This document shows, piece after piece, positions 24,801-46,000 of a stretch of DNA of 64,000 nt (positions within the stretch are counted from its first letter, which is position 1; each line of letters begins with the position of its first letter). Made by a program: the position numbers and the translations under genes. Below the pieces are notes generated by a model. The model was not told the DNA's origin. It did not search any database and saw only the letters and a program-made list of their open reading frames with translations. Source of the stretch: Rotaria macrura (lineage: Eukaryota; Rotifera; Eurotatoria; Philodinida; Philodinidae); assembly GCA_900239685.1 (NCBI GenBank), contig OENT01000518.1, positions 1 to 64,000 on the forward strand, written 5' to 3'.

Positions 24801-26570
24801 GTTTGAAACAAAACATCACATCGATATGTTATGGGAATTGTTGGAATAATTTATCTTACTAATTATTGTAGTATTTTCGTGCTAAATCTTAATCCATCTA
24901 TATGATATGTAAGTACATATTTACTGATGATCAAAGCTCAGATCAAGTTTTTGCTATATTTGTTTTATATCACCAGATGTTCTTAACGATTGTTTTCTTG
25001 ATTGATGTATTTCACATTCAAAATGACATACTATTCTAGTGTTTAAAAAGAAATTCATTTTTCTTCAAACTATAAAATATATTTATTGATAAAATAACTA
25101 TTATGAGCGTTTACGGTAAAGTAAAATATTGAGTCAAATGAAACTATTTAAAAGAAAAACAATAAGAACTTAATCGCATTATGAAGTCATACTTGTCTAT
25201 TTTGTTGATGTAACCAATAGAATTGTAGAGAGAAACTTGTTTGACTCAACAGCTATTTCATGATACAAATATCCATCGAATATGTTCTTCTACTTATTTC
25301 CATGTAAATACGGTCTGTAATATACTTTATCGTAAACATCGCCAACGAGATTTATGCTATACTAGACAAATATAAACAATGTACTTTTTTGATATTTGGA
25401 TAATAGCATTTTTTTCTGTAAAAAACAGTCACTATGTTTATTAATACTTTTCAGCATAAAAATATTTTCAATATCGAATGTCGATGACTATTCTCGTTTG
25501 TTTTAATTATACAACTTAAACAAAGCAATAATATCGAGAATCAATGACATTAGAAATAAGCATGACCTTATGTCTGCGAGTTTCTGGCAATAATTTAGCG
25601 TTGACACAATGCGACAAGGACAAGAGTATGAAATAAGAAAGAACTAGTAACAAACAAAGATTACATAAACAAATTATAACAAGCGATTATTTAGGATCAG
25701 CTTAAATTTTATAGACATATGAAATGAAGCAAACAAGTCAATATAATAAATGGCCAGTTCTTCTTTTATTAACGATAAAATCTGACATTATTAAAGAATT
25801 ATTTGCTTCATAAGAATTCATGTTATTGACTGCATGCATATTTGAATTATGTCAAAGTGGATACATATCATTTATAATGTAATAAAAAACGAAATGAATA
25901 ACAGCTGCTAAACATTTTCTTAGTTGTCATAAAACTTGTTGTTTGACTTTACTAGATTACTGTTAGCATATGTACTCTACGGAATCAGAACATAAGTACT
26001 CTTTGGGTTGTATAATTGTCGATTTAATCATCCTGTCGATAAAATAGATAGTTTAAATGATGTCAATGTACTTCGATTCGTATGACGTCTACTTTTCTAC
26101 GATAAAAATTCTCATATTCATTCGACGTTTTGACAAAAATTTCACATATCATAGATCATAATACGAAAGCGTATGGTTCAGGTTCATTTCTACATCAAAC
26201 TCTTTTCAAAATTGGCCATGATTTGCTTTTATTTCTGTGTTAAAGAAAAAGACTAAAAAAAATGAGAAATCTGCGTATTACATCAGATAAAACTATATGG
26301 AATAAATGAGAAAAAAACTAAGTTAAAAGCATGTTTAGTGTATTCTAATTGAATTTAGTATTTTACTGACAAAGATCGTTGTCCTTAAGCGATGAAAAGA
26401 TCAGAAGAAAAACACTTAGGTTTTATTATGTAGCAAAAAGAAAGAAAAAGTCAATCTATCAATTAATAATAACAATGGTAAATATGCAGAATATTTTCTT
26501 TTATGTTTAGGGGAAATATGATATTTAGAGTGCCGACAACTTCATTATCAAGCTCAGCGTGAGTTTCTTC
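21813..26570. other. Gene desert, second part
   Basis: About 4.8 kb of AT-rich sequence with no supported gene. A 97-residue minus-strand frame at 24391-24684 has no recognisable domain and no coding-like neighbours. Small exons could be missed by eye. Confidence 0.35.
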
Positions 26571-27385
26571 TTATGAAAATTGTCACATATTACTTATTCT
26601 ATGTTTGTCTTGAGCATGCATCTTGTCATACGATGGCATTTGATGCTTACGCACGAATAACGAATCCAAACACAGCAGTATCAATAGACTACGAGCACAA
26701 CACCAGGGGTAAAAACAAAACCATCTCATCTCTGCTTTTCTGCTTGTCTCTCTCTCTCCCTCTCTCTCTCTCTCCGTCTGTTTTAGAACTAGGTTGCATA
26801 TCTGTGATGCACGCACATGCATTCAAAAGGAAACAAACAATGTCTACAGCAATGCTGTCGCCTAGTCTTAGAGCTCGATGCATTGCTCGTACGTTCTCCA
26901 TTTTTCCTCTTCCGGAATTCCTTTCTCCATACTTTCATAACTTCTGCATGTTTTGTCTTCTCTACTTCTTCTGCTTCGTCTTCTTTATCATCATCCTCTT
27001 CTTTTCTTTCTTTTTTCTTCATTTACTCGCCGTCATTCGATGGCGTCATGCAAAAAGCTGTTCGTTTGCTGACAAAGCTCTATTCTTTTTTTCTAATGGA
27101 TACTTCACTCTTACTTCTTGTGTCAAGCGCATACACACACACACACATTGATGCTGTTGTCATTAGTAGTTCTTCGTTTGTTGTGGTTCTTTTCTCTTTA
27201 GCTTTAAAGTATATCTACACCATAGTTTTGATCATGTCGAACGATCAATTGAACACGAACACACAAGTTCTAATTATAGTTTCTGTATTTCATTCTTTTT
27301 CTCCTCTAATTAGTTTTTTAAGTATTCTGATGATTGTTAAAAACTATCCTTCTAGGAGTCGACACGAAGAAAACATATCAAATTA
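26571..27385. repeat. Pyrimidine-rich low-complexity region with CT and CA microsatellites
   Basis: The plus strand is strongly T/C-rich, with a (CT)n run at about 26742-26776, TTC/TCT-rich blocks at 26890-27020 and a (CA)n run at about 27130-27148. The bias creates long overlapping open frames on both strands (26573-27386 plus, 26583-27022 minus) whose products are low-complexity Ser/Phe/Leu or Glu/Lys. I treat these as artefacts. The region may be promoter or 5' untranslated sequence of the Ly6-like gene. Confidence 0.5.
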
Positions 27386-27700
27386 ATGACGTTATTGGGA
27401 ATCTTTTTTTCGGTTCAATGGCAGGTGAATATACATTTCTTTTCCTTTTTCCTCTGTTTGTTATGTTGTGATGAATGAAAAAAGCATGTCAGCACGACAA
27501 ATGTGCTCTGCATACCGGAAACAAGATAAAAATGATTTGTTTTTCCTGTCATAGCATGCCTTTCATTCATCGTGGCAGATCGATTATCATCTTTAAAATT
27601 TTACTACTTTGCCTATTGCTAATCTGCAATTTTATTTCAGATGAACAAGCCATTGTTATTTATTTTACTATGATTTATATCTACCTAATAAAAATCTATC

Positions 27701-28165
27701 ATGCAAATAGCAATTATTGTGGAATTTATAGTTTTATTTATTCTTTCGAATAATCGTCGTTGTTCAATACTTCTGATTCATGCAGATCCAGCATCATGTC
27801 GTAGGCAGGTCGAATGTTTTGTATGTGATTCACGAGAAATTCAAGCATGTGAAGATGCGAACAATTTTTCTCAAGTACAAATTCCAATACGTTTATGCGA
27901 TGATTATTGTTTAAAGATGTGGACACGTGAAAATGATAGCATAACAGGAGATAATAAAACAAGTGCATTACGCTATGTTAAACGTGATTGTCATAAAATA
28001 TTTCAATATCAAATTAAGAAAGCTGAAACGTGTTATAAACATAAAAAACATCGGACAGATTCGCTTTGTTTATGTGGCTCCGATAGATGCAATGTGGCAA
28101 TGAATTATAGAAAACAACGAACGTATTGGATTTCTTTATTTTTTTTAAATTTTTTATTGTATTGA
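27701..28165 (+). CDS. Secreted Cys-rich protein, Ly6/Quiver-like (probable GPI anchor)
   Basis: The body of the protein begins near 27786 (DPASCRRQVECFVCDSRE). It has about 13 cysteines ending in LCLCGSDRCN, the C-x-C-x3-CN close typical of Ly6/uPAR three-finger folds and especially of Quiver/Sleepless proteins. A short hydrophobic tail (WISLFFLNFLLY) ends the frame at 28163-28165, as in GPI-anchored members. The N-terminus is uncertain. The in-frame ATG at 27701 gives a hydrophobic leader interrupted by NNRRC. Alternatively, GATTCATGCAG at 27775-27785 may be a splice acceptor and the signal peptide may lie in an upstream exon, for example around 27386-27424. Family members modulate channels or receptors at the cell surface; the role here is unknown. 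Confidence 0.65.
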   Translation: MQIAIIVEFIVLFILSNNRRCSILLIHADPASCRRQVECFVCDSREIQACEDANNFSQVQIPIRLCDDYCLKMWTRENDSITGDNKTSALRYVKRDCHKIFQYQIKKAETCYKHKKHRTDSLCLCGSDRCNVAMNYRKQRTYWISLFFLNFLLY

Positions 28166-28338
28166 TATTTTTCTTTTAGTGATGGGCATCTTTTAAATTT
28201 AATTGTCCAATCATAAAATGTTTGAATGTGTTGTAAAAAAAATACAAAAAAAAAAGAACACCCGATTCAAATAGTTGAAGAAAAATCATAGTTTGAAAGA
28301 CACAATGAAGCAAAGAAAAAAAGAGTTGCCTTATATTT

Positions 28339-33136
<4,798 letters not shown>

Positions 33137-34624
33137 CGAGTACAATATGAGAAATATCTACAATAAAAGAATAATCTTCTGTTTGAAAATATTCTCGAGT
33201 AGATGAATACACAACAGAAAGAATAAACAAAACAATTCGACCAACACAAAACATGAAGAGAAAAATAACACATACAATCAGTACTAAAGTATGTCTTCAA
33301 TATAAGTTAATTCATGATTAGACTGCCCATCGTTATCTTGATCAAATGGAGACAGTTGAAATTAGAAGATGTTCTTGCAAAATGCATATATGATGTTGGT
33401 ACTTTAGAACAGCTGTCTATTCGAATATATTTCTCTTATATTACTGTGTTGATTATGATAGACGAGTGTCAGATCAAATGCAATAGTAGACAAGCGTACA
33501 TTTGATTAATAATTCATAAAAAGGAATAAAATATGCTTTTCACATATTTCAGAAAGAGTATCATTCTATGGAGTATTGCTCATTGTTAGTAATCATTCTA
33601 TCAAATTTTACATCGAATCAATCATCTTCATAGCAATCAGGCGTGTTTTGAATTCATTTATGTCCATTCTGCTATTGTTTTTCTGTGTTTTTAAAAAGAA
33701 AACCTTCAATTCAGAATACTGAACCATTCGGCTAGCTCCTATGCGTTCAGAGAATCGGTCTTGAGCCCGGGCCCATTCAAATCATATGAAATACTTATCA
33801 TAAGGTGCAACTTAAATTTCGGGAACATGGTCATATTTTCAATTCTCTATATCGATAAGATGCAAAATTGGCAGTTCTGACAATGTGAGGCATTGTGTGC
33901 ACTTTTATTCCATAGATACTTTTTTCAATGAAAATACATATCTACACCAAACTCACGATCGAAATCTTTATGACAACGTTTTCTTGTTACAAGAGAAAAA
34001 CTTCTATGTCGCAAACAATAGCATTCTAATTACAATACCACTCTTTTCTATACTAGTAAAAAAGCTTAATTCACAAAAAGGATTCTGTCACGCCTTGCAT
34101 CTAAATATATTCCATAAAAAAAAATCACGCAATCGACAATACTGACGCGTGATCGAGAACTTTCAGGATGCACAATCAATTCTCATATAATCGGAGAATA
34201 AAAAAGAACGCCTGGTTTCTTTTCTAATAAAAATGAAGTCATTTTTAATACCTAACAAGAATTAATTACTTCATTATTTGTGACAAATAAGAAATTCAAA
34301 CGATCTAGTCTTGTATAATTAAAACGAATACTATTCAGTTATTAACTGTTCGAAACAAAAACATTTATTTCATTCTTATTGTTTATATCGACAGATTCAT
34401 TTCGAATCTATTATACTTAAAAGCAATGATTTGATCAAGATTTCGAAAGAACCTATAGATGTATGCAGATATTAAAAAAAAAATCAATCAATAAAAAAAA
34501 AACCGTCAATTCAATCATAATTTGAAAGACATTGTCTAAATATCATTAGAATAAAATAAAAGCACATACATTACAAAAGTATTCCAAGAATGATTACTCC
34601 TATCGTTTTTTTAATATCATATTA
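33137..34624. other. Intergenic spacer between the two GH31 genes
   Basis: About 1.5 kb with no supported gene. A short GC-rich patch at 33730-33775 (around GAGCCCGGGCCC) stands out but does not make a convincing tRNA. Confidence 0.4.
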
Positions 34625-38694
<4,070 letters not shown>

Positions 38695-39059
38695 ATGATT
38701 AATCCTAATTAATATCTACAAACATAATCGATTGTGTTTAAAAACTATTTTTCAAGATAAAAACATGAATTGTTTTTATTCAAAGAATAAAATGAACGAG
38801 AAAAATTATAATAACAAATCTCGGTTCATGTTTAAAGTGAAAACTACTAGTAGAAGGCGATGCAAAAAATATGAAAGAATTCATTCTTCTCAGTTAGAAT
38901 CAATGTTGACTATTAATTGTTTTCGAAATATTTACCATGTAGATCACTATTGCAGTAAAGTATCAAAATTTAACGGATGAAATTAGTAGACTAATAACTA
39001 AGACATTAATTCATATACCTAGCTTTTACCGATCAAAGAATAATTTCTTTTATTGCTGT
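38695..39059. other. Intergenic, upstream of GH31 copy B
   Basis: Contains a Lys/Asn/Ser-rich plus-strand frame (38732-38980) without recognisable features. No gene called. Confidence 0.3.
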
Positions 39060-39065
39060 TAGGCA

Positions 39066-39227
39066 TGTTCTATCAACGAACTAACAACTGTCCAGTATGT
39101 GATTCATCTTATGAAATAAATGGCACTGTTGTATCGAATTTAGGAGTTTTATTATCTATCTCGTGAGCTCTCATATCTTTAATAATTAATAATTCTGTTT
39201 TTTTTCACAGTAAGTATGCATCGCTTG
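39066..39227 (+). CDS. Possible exon pair with a CxxC zinc-binding motif
   Basis: A coding-like frame starts at ATG 39066 and reads MFYQRTNNCPVCDSSYEING, then VVSNLGVLLSIS. A GTGAGC donor in TCTCGTGAGC and a TTTTTTTTCACAG acceptor define a 48-nt intron. Splicing keeps the frame open as KYASLAEDISS before TA-repeat sequence. CPVC resembles the first pair of a RING or zinc ribbon, but no further Cys/His pairs follow. It is preceded by TTGCTGTTAG. It may be a gene remnant or part of a gene whose other exons I missed. Confidence 0.3.
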
Positions 39228-41190
39228 CCGAAGACATATCATCGATGTATGTATATATATATATATTATCAATGGTCATATTATTGTCTAAATTCAAATT
39301 TAATTCATATTAAATAAGTAATATGCAATATTCATTTGTCACATAGTAGAAAGTTAACAGCAAGTACGTTGAATATCAAGCGAATGAAATATTATGCAGA
39401 TGAAACATTGTAGCTTAGGTCTTATCAATTTATAAGAGCCCAAAAAGAAGATAAATATAGTTTACATCTGCAAATAGGTTAAATAAATTCGATTAGTCAT
39501 TGTCTTGGTATATCTAATTAACAGATATTTAGCGGTCTCGTATTCAAGAAATCTGTAAAAAAGAAACAATACCATAAACAACAATGAAATCCTATTTACA
39601 AATTATTCCTCAAATAATACTTTGAAAGAGGTCGGTAAAAGAAAAACATACGAATCTAAACTAAGTACCAATCTAATACGTCTCAAAGAAACAGAACAAA
39701 ATTCTCTTTTATCTTCTACTATTATCAATAGGTTTTTTGTTCGTTCTATTGTTTAACTAGATTGATGAAATAGATACGTAAGTTGACGGTGTGGATAAGT
39801 AAAACTCTATATTGTCGCAACTAATATAGATGCAGTTATTTACTTAAATGCATCATAACAAACACAAAATCCATCGTAAATATTTTAGAGAACATTTACA
39901 TAAGTTTTCTTTTTCATAGTCATCATCATTAGACTATAGTTTAGTGCGTTCCGACAGACTTTCATTATATTCAAAAAGAATCGAGATATCTAAATCAATT
40001 TAACAATTTAGACAAGCGAGTCTATGATTCAGTACAAAAATTCATGTCCCAGATAATCCATCTCAAAGAAATACAGATGCATGACCACGAGAAAAGTCGC
40101 AGTCAGTAACCGCACTACATTCTGAAACTGGCGAAGTCAATCATATAACGAGTGCGAACCGAACGCACACTGTGGCTTTTTCATCGTGGTTAAAAATTCG
40201 TCTCAAATTTTTCGAACAAATAATTCGTTGAGTAGGATTTCTAAAATCCACACTGATGGAGCTTTTCGGCTGCATATAATTAGTAGACTGTGAAGGTATG
40301 TTAGTTCACTTGATGATGGCAATGCGTTAAATAGTTTATGAAACAATAGTAGTTTCAGATACGATATGAGCAATGTGCTTAGATATATTATAAATCAAAT
40401 GCTTTTAAAAGTACAATAATTGAATTTTTAGAGAAAGTTCATTTTGATAAATATTTTTCGTATAAAAATTTATACTTGTTAATATTTATTCTTTGAACTT
40501 ACTGTATGATTTCTGTTGATTTTCAAATGATAATCTGTGCAAATAATATACAGTTTCATAGCTAGTTTATAAGAAGTTATATATAAGAACTTCATATCGT
40601 GTTGAAATCCGATAATCAATTCAACAACGAAATCCTTGTTTACTATCATGAGTAACATCTATTCGTTTATCAGATGTACCATGTAAACTATTTTTGATCG
40701 AGCTGTTTGAGTTCAACAAACAAAATCTGTTATTGGAAAGATCGGATCATCTGCTGAATATAGATCGTATGAAACATTGAAATCTAGGAAATTCGTAGCA
40801 GTAATTTGTTAAATAAGTTACCATCAACGACTCTTGTTGACCCTCAAAGTTATTTATTATTGATTCCTTATCTAAGCAAGAATCATTCACAGTTTCAACA
40901 TATTGATGCACATCTGTAAAAGTGACAAAACACAACACTGATCTAGAATGACAGACGAAATTCGTTTTCTTTAGAAATACTGTTTTAAAGAAAATAAAAT
41001 AAAATAAAATAAAAGCAAAACATTGACAAAAGTTGGTGAGATTATTGATATGATAATTTACAGTTAACAGCAAACAAATAACCGGTCATTATTTGTCATA
41101 AAAGCAAAAAACAGAACGCGGGCGACGAAAGGGGGGGGGGGGCGTCAATAAAAAATAGCAATAAAACATTTGTTATGACTAATAATCATT
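39228..41190. other. Intergenic, between GH31 copy B and SNX14
   Basis: AT-rich, with a short TA microsatellite at about 39248-39265 and a run of 10 G at about 41131-41141. The minus-strand frame at 40747-41073 was not accepted. Confidence 0.35.
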
Positions 41191-43053
41191 CTATGTTGTT
41201 GTTAGCGTATTCGCTCTTGACATTTCGGAATGTGATTGTAGTTCAGGAAAAAGTTCAAAAATAATTTCATCCAGAATCATGTAAAATAACTAATATAACA
41301 TATACAGATATCATACAATCAAGATATTGTAAGAAAACAACATCTACTTACTTGTTTGTTAAGTAATGGATCTTGAAAATATTCTAGTACAAGTTTTAGA
41401 CCATTCTGTACGTTGACTTCACCGAGAATGTATTTGATCACAGCTATAAATAAAGATTAAAATTCGAGTAGTATCTATTAAATCTTCTTGTTTGTGGAAA
41501 GTCTTCGACATTGAAATAGTGTTATGAACATAGTAAAATAAATTATTAATTTCGACAACTGCATACAGTCTACTATCAATTTTTAGAATGTGAGATACTT
41601 CAAAATTTTGTCTAATAAAAATTCATAGAAACATGTGAAACATCAACAATTTTCATCGATCAAACTTGAAGCTCTAATGGCGTCGAAACTCTTTTGTTTA
41701 AATTCTATTCATATAAGTTTTTCATTGTTCACTCTATGTGATGTCAACTCTCCTGATTCGTTTTACTTGTGCGAATTTCAAGGATTTTCTTGTGATTGAC
41801 AATATGATCTAATTAACTTATGACAATAAAAAAGATCGTTGAAGCAATGAGAATGATTGGCCATGTTGAATGAAATGCTAGTATTTTTTTATTACTTCCA
41901 CTGGGGAGATGATGATATATTCATTGGTTAAACTCAGGAATTTTATGAAAACTTCTTTCAATTTTTAAAATCTCTTCCTCGTATTGTTTGTTAGAGATAG
42001 ATTCTTTTCTATTGAAAATTTATAACGAATATGTCAATCGAACAGAAAAATCTCGACTAAGAACGAACCTGTGGGGTCACCACTCACAATAATCGAAATC
42101 AGTTCCTTTCGCTTCACTTCTTATTTTTTGTCAAGTGTGACCTAGGGGGAAACAACAGACTTTTACACTTGACATTATTTTACGCTACTTTAAAGTAATT
42201 CAATGTAAGTTACTTCAAAATCATTTCTTAATACTTGAAGCTACTTTCACGCACTTCGAACTACTTTTAAGTAAGCTTTACGGTACTTTTCAACTTCAAG
42301 TCTTCCGTTTCCCCATAGACCGTGGCATATTATCAATAATAAATTTCAAATTAAACTTTGTTTTCTTGTTCGAATGTGGTGTTCTTACAAAGTCGAAATC
42401 GATTAAATTTATATAACAATGAATTATCAAATAAAGGAAACCCTATTTTGAGCATACTTGGCATAAACTGTTCAGCTACTGCAAGTACATCATCGAAATT
42501 CACTAAGTCAGTTGATCTAAATACATATTAGTATAAAAGAACAAAGAAATGATATTGACAATTCGATTTATTTGTTTACTCTTTATTTTCTGCATCGTGT
42601 GGAAAGATAGTATCTAAAATGAATATTCAACAATAACCTTGTTCTTTAATTAAAAATAAAATACCTTGAAGTGCACGAATAACATCAACGATGTTGTCTT
42701 CATCGGTTAAAATCTCATCCATTCTACTTTCAAGAACATGTGAAAAGAATGTATCAAATGTATTTTTGAATGGTAAACGAAATAATTTCAACATATTAAT
42801 CAATATTGGTGATGCTGAGAAGATTTTCTTAGCTATACATATACATATATACACATACAAATGTATTTAAAGATATATAATAAAGACTCTTAAAATATTC
42901 TAATATTTCTATTTACCAATAGAAATTAAATGATCATAAGGACTATCAAGCTGTTGCTGATCAGAATTTCCCGATTCTTCTATCATCGGCTCAAAGTAAG
43001 CTTCGGCAATATTAGCATTATTGCCATATATGGAATTTTGAAGCTAAACAACC

Positions 43054-43088
<35 letters not shown>

Positions 43089-46000
43089 GAATTATTAAAT
43101 ATGACAAGAAAATATTCATACTTTTTCTTCAATAATATCATTGAATACAGGAGTTGATTGTGTTGCTTTTGCTTTACCCGGTTCAGCATAGTTTAATAAC
43201 GAGATCAGAAATGGTTCAAGATATTGCCCTTTCTAAAGTCGAATTTGTATGTAGTGTTTACACCAACATATCGAATTAAAATAAAATACCTCAATACGTA
43301 ATCGACGTGGTACAACTTTAAACATTTTAGCTAGAATAATTTCGCCACTGGGTATCGTGAATTCATCGGGCTGCGTGAGAAAATTGTATATTAATTCACT
43401 ATTACGTAGCGTCGGCTTGGACAATAGATGCTAGAAAAAAGTATTCATTATCTAATTATTGTATGAGATGTTGTTAAATTTTACTCGTAAAAAATGTTCA
43501 AATTCAGTTTTTATTGACTCGAGAGATTCAATATTTTTTATTGATCGTCTAGGTGGTAAACGAGCATCAAAAAATATGCCGTGAAATTCAGTCAATTTTT
43601 GTTCAAGTAAATAAAAATCTTGATAGCGTCTAAATGATAACGAAACAGATCTCTTAACGTTTTATTTTCCATACTATAATCAATTTCTAATTACCTTGCG
43701 ACTATCCAATGAGGTTTTTCGTCGTCATTATTCGACAGATTATCTAGAACGAATACTTTCATTCGATGAATAGAAATACCAGTAATTCATCATACCATTA
43801 TTCGAATCCAATCGCTGAACATCGATGATAAAAGCAAAATATTTCGAATTCGAATTTAAACTTTCACGAAGTTCTTCAGCATGACTAATAAGAACACGCC
43901 ATGTACTAAAATCTCTTTCATCTGCTGACTAAATTAAATTTAGTTACACTTGGAACAAAAGAAATGACAATCAAAGAAAACGTACACTATTACTAGAAAT
44001 ACTTGTTGTATCTTCTGGACATTTAAGATGATAATCATGTTTTTCTCCCATTTCTAAAAAATAAGAAAAGAAATTTTTTATTCAATAATAATTTATAATC
44101 TGATTTTTTTCTCTCATTCCAACAAAATACATAAATCAAACAAAACTCATATTTAAATATCAATCAACATCGACACTGATGTGAAATATGCATCATTGGT
44201 TGGCATATGATCATATATTCAAGATCTAGCATGTTCTACTCAGACTTTCTATTTGTTTTATGTATCATATAATTGATTTTTATTGTATTATGATGATTAA
44301 CAATAGTTTTAAAAGCAAAATAAAAAGAATATTAAAGTAGTATGCACTAAGATTTTCGAATCATCTACATTAAAGATTTCGATAGAAAACGTAGCCTAAA
44401 CGGTCAATTTGTTATGATTATTTTTCAAAAACTATTTTTCTGACATTAGAAAACATATCAAATAGAATGATTTATTTTAGTCTTGAGGAATATTCTACTT
44501 GAATATATATTTAGAACTTGTGATTCAAGATCGTACGTCATTCGACGAAATTTCAATAGAAAAATACAGATACCACCACCATTGGAATCACTTAAACAAT
44601 ATATGATAAAGACTGGCTAGTACTGACACATAACTGATTACTAATAGATTCTATATCATAGTTTAGAATTTAATTTTGTAGTAATACTGTTATTGTTTGT
44701 TTTTTTGCCATTATATTTTAAACTTTCTTTAGTTAAAGAGCACTCAATCGATCCCTTCCAGTCGATGTCAGTCAGTTCCAAACATCTTGCAAATCAATTG
44801 AAGTAACAATAAACTATTCAGTTTCTTAGGTAAATATTGTTGGGCTAATGCTGACAGACTGTAAAAAACATAGGGCACAACTCTACTCCATTGACAAGCT
44901 CAATTTTAATCAGAAGAAAAAAGTCATTTCCCCAGGGTAGTTTTTATTCAGAAGAAAAATTAACTAGATCTATTAAAACCTTGACTATATTCTTCTTTCA
45001 ACACGTCATCTTACACTAGATAAAATCAAACCGTATTATACTTTCATAAGATGCTAGAAATATGATTAAAATGTTTGATCTGCTATCATGATACTTTTAT
45101 GTTTTCTTTTGGGGTATTCAAAAGAGACGAATCGAAAATAATTCATTCGAAATGTCGAAGACTTTTTTTGAGTGTTTACTTTACTCATTGTGGATTTTCT
45201 CTTTACTTGTACAGAACATGATAGCGTGTTTCTTTAATTGTCTACTTTTTAAAGAAGAGAAAATGTCAAATTGTCTGAATGCAATCACTGTAGGATTATT
45301 AAAGTATTGCCTCTGTTCAAACAAATAAACAACGTAATATCCTTTGACCTTCCATTCCAGATAAAAGTTTCACTGTAAGAAATTTTACACGGAAATACTG
45401 AAATAATTATTTCAATAGTTTGACAAGAATTTTCTCGAATTGAAATCATCATTGTTTACCTTGATATGAAGTTGTTGTGTATGTATTTGATCCTCCATGT
45501 TGATTTGTATTCTCATTTGGATTTCTAAATAACGAACAAATATGTATGCTAACGAAAACATGTATTTAATTATTATTGAACTAAAGACAACGAAAAGCAG
45601 GGTAAATGAATAAATAGATAGAAAACAATAAATATAGAATGATTTTTTTCTCTTGTAGATATTGTTATCAAACCTGATCTCTTCAATGTGAACAAAATCT
45701 GATATAATTTCTTCAAAACTAAGAGTATTAGTTATGAAAATAGAAAATATCATATTAGTTGACATGAAAAGAAAACATTCGATATACCTATGTTTCAAAT
45801 TACGATAATCTGATGAATCCATACGTTGACCACATATGTAAAAGAAATGTTCGTCACTGGTTAGAAAATTTCTTTGATAATTATTTTCAATCAATTCATA
45901 AACTATACGGTGAAATTTCGATAATAATGCAAATGTTTGTTGAATATTGAATGATTTTTTACAATCATCTAACGGTTTAACATTGTCAAGATTAATATTT

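Noticed and set aside
26573..27386. Long overlapping open frames on both strands (up to 192 residues)
   Set aside because: They arise from strong T/C bias and microsatellites; the products are low-complexity Phe/Ser/Leu or Glu/Lys with no domain.
33137..33145. TTG-initiated extension of GH31 copy A
   Set aside because: TTG is not a plausible start in an animal; the ATG at 33136 gives a normal signal peptide.
33722..33790. GC-rich patch resembling a tRNA T-arm
   Set aside because: No proper B box, acceptor stem or cloverleaf can be drawn; perhaps a very old tRNA-derived repeat.
41131..41141. Run of G as a possible regulatory or quadruplex site
   Set aside because: A single homopolymer without further G-runs; more likely a mutational or sequencing feature.
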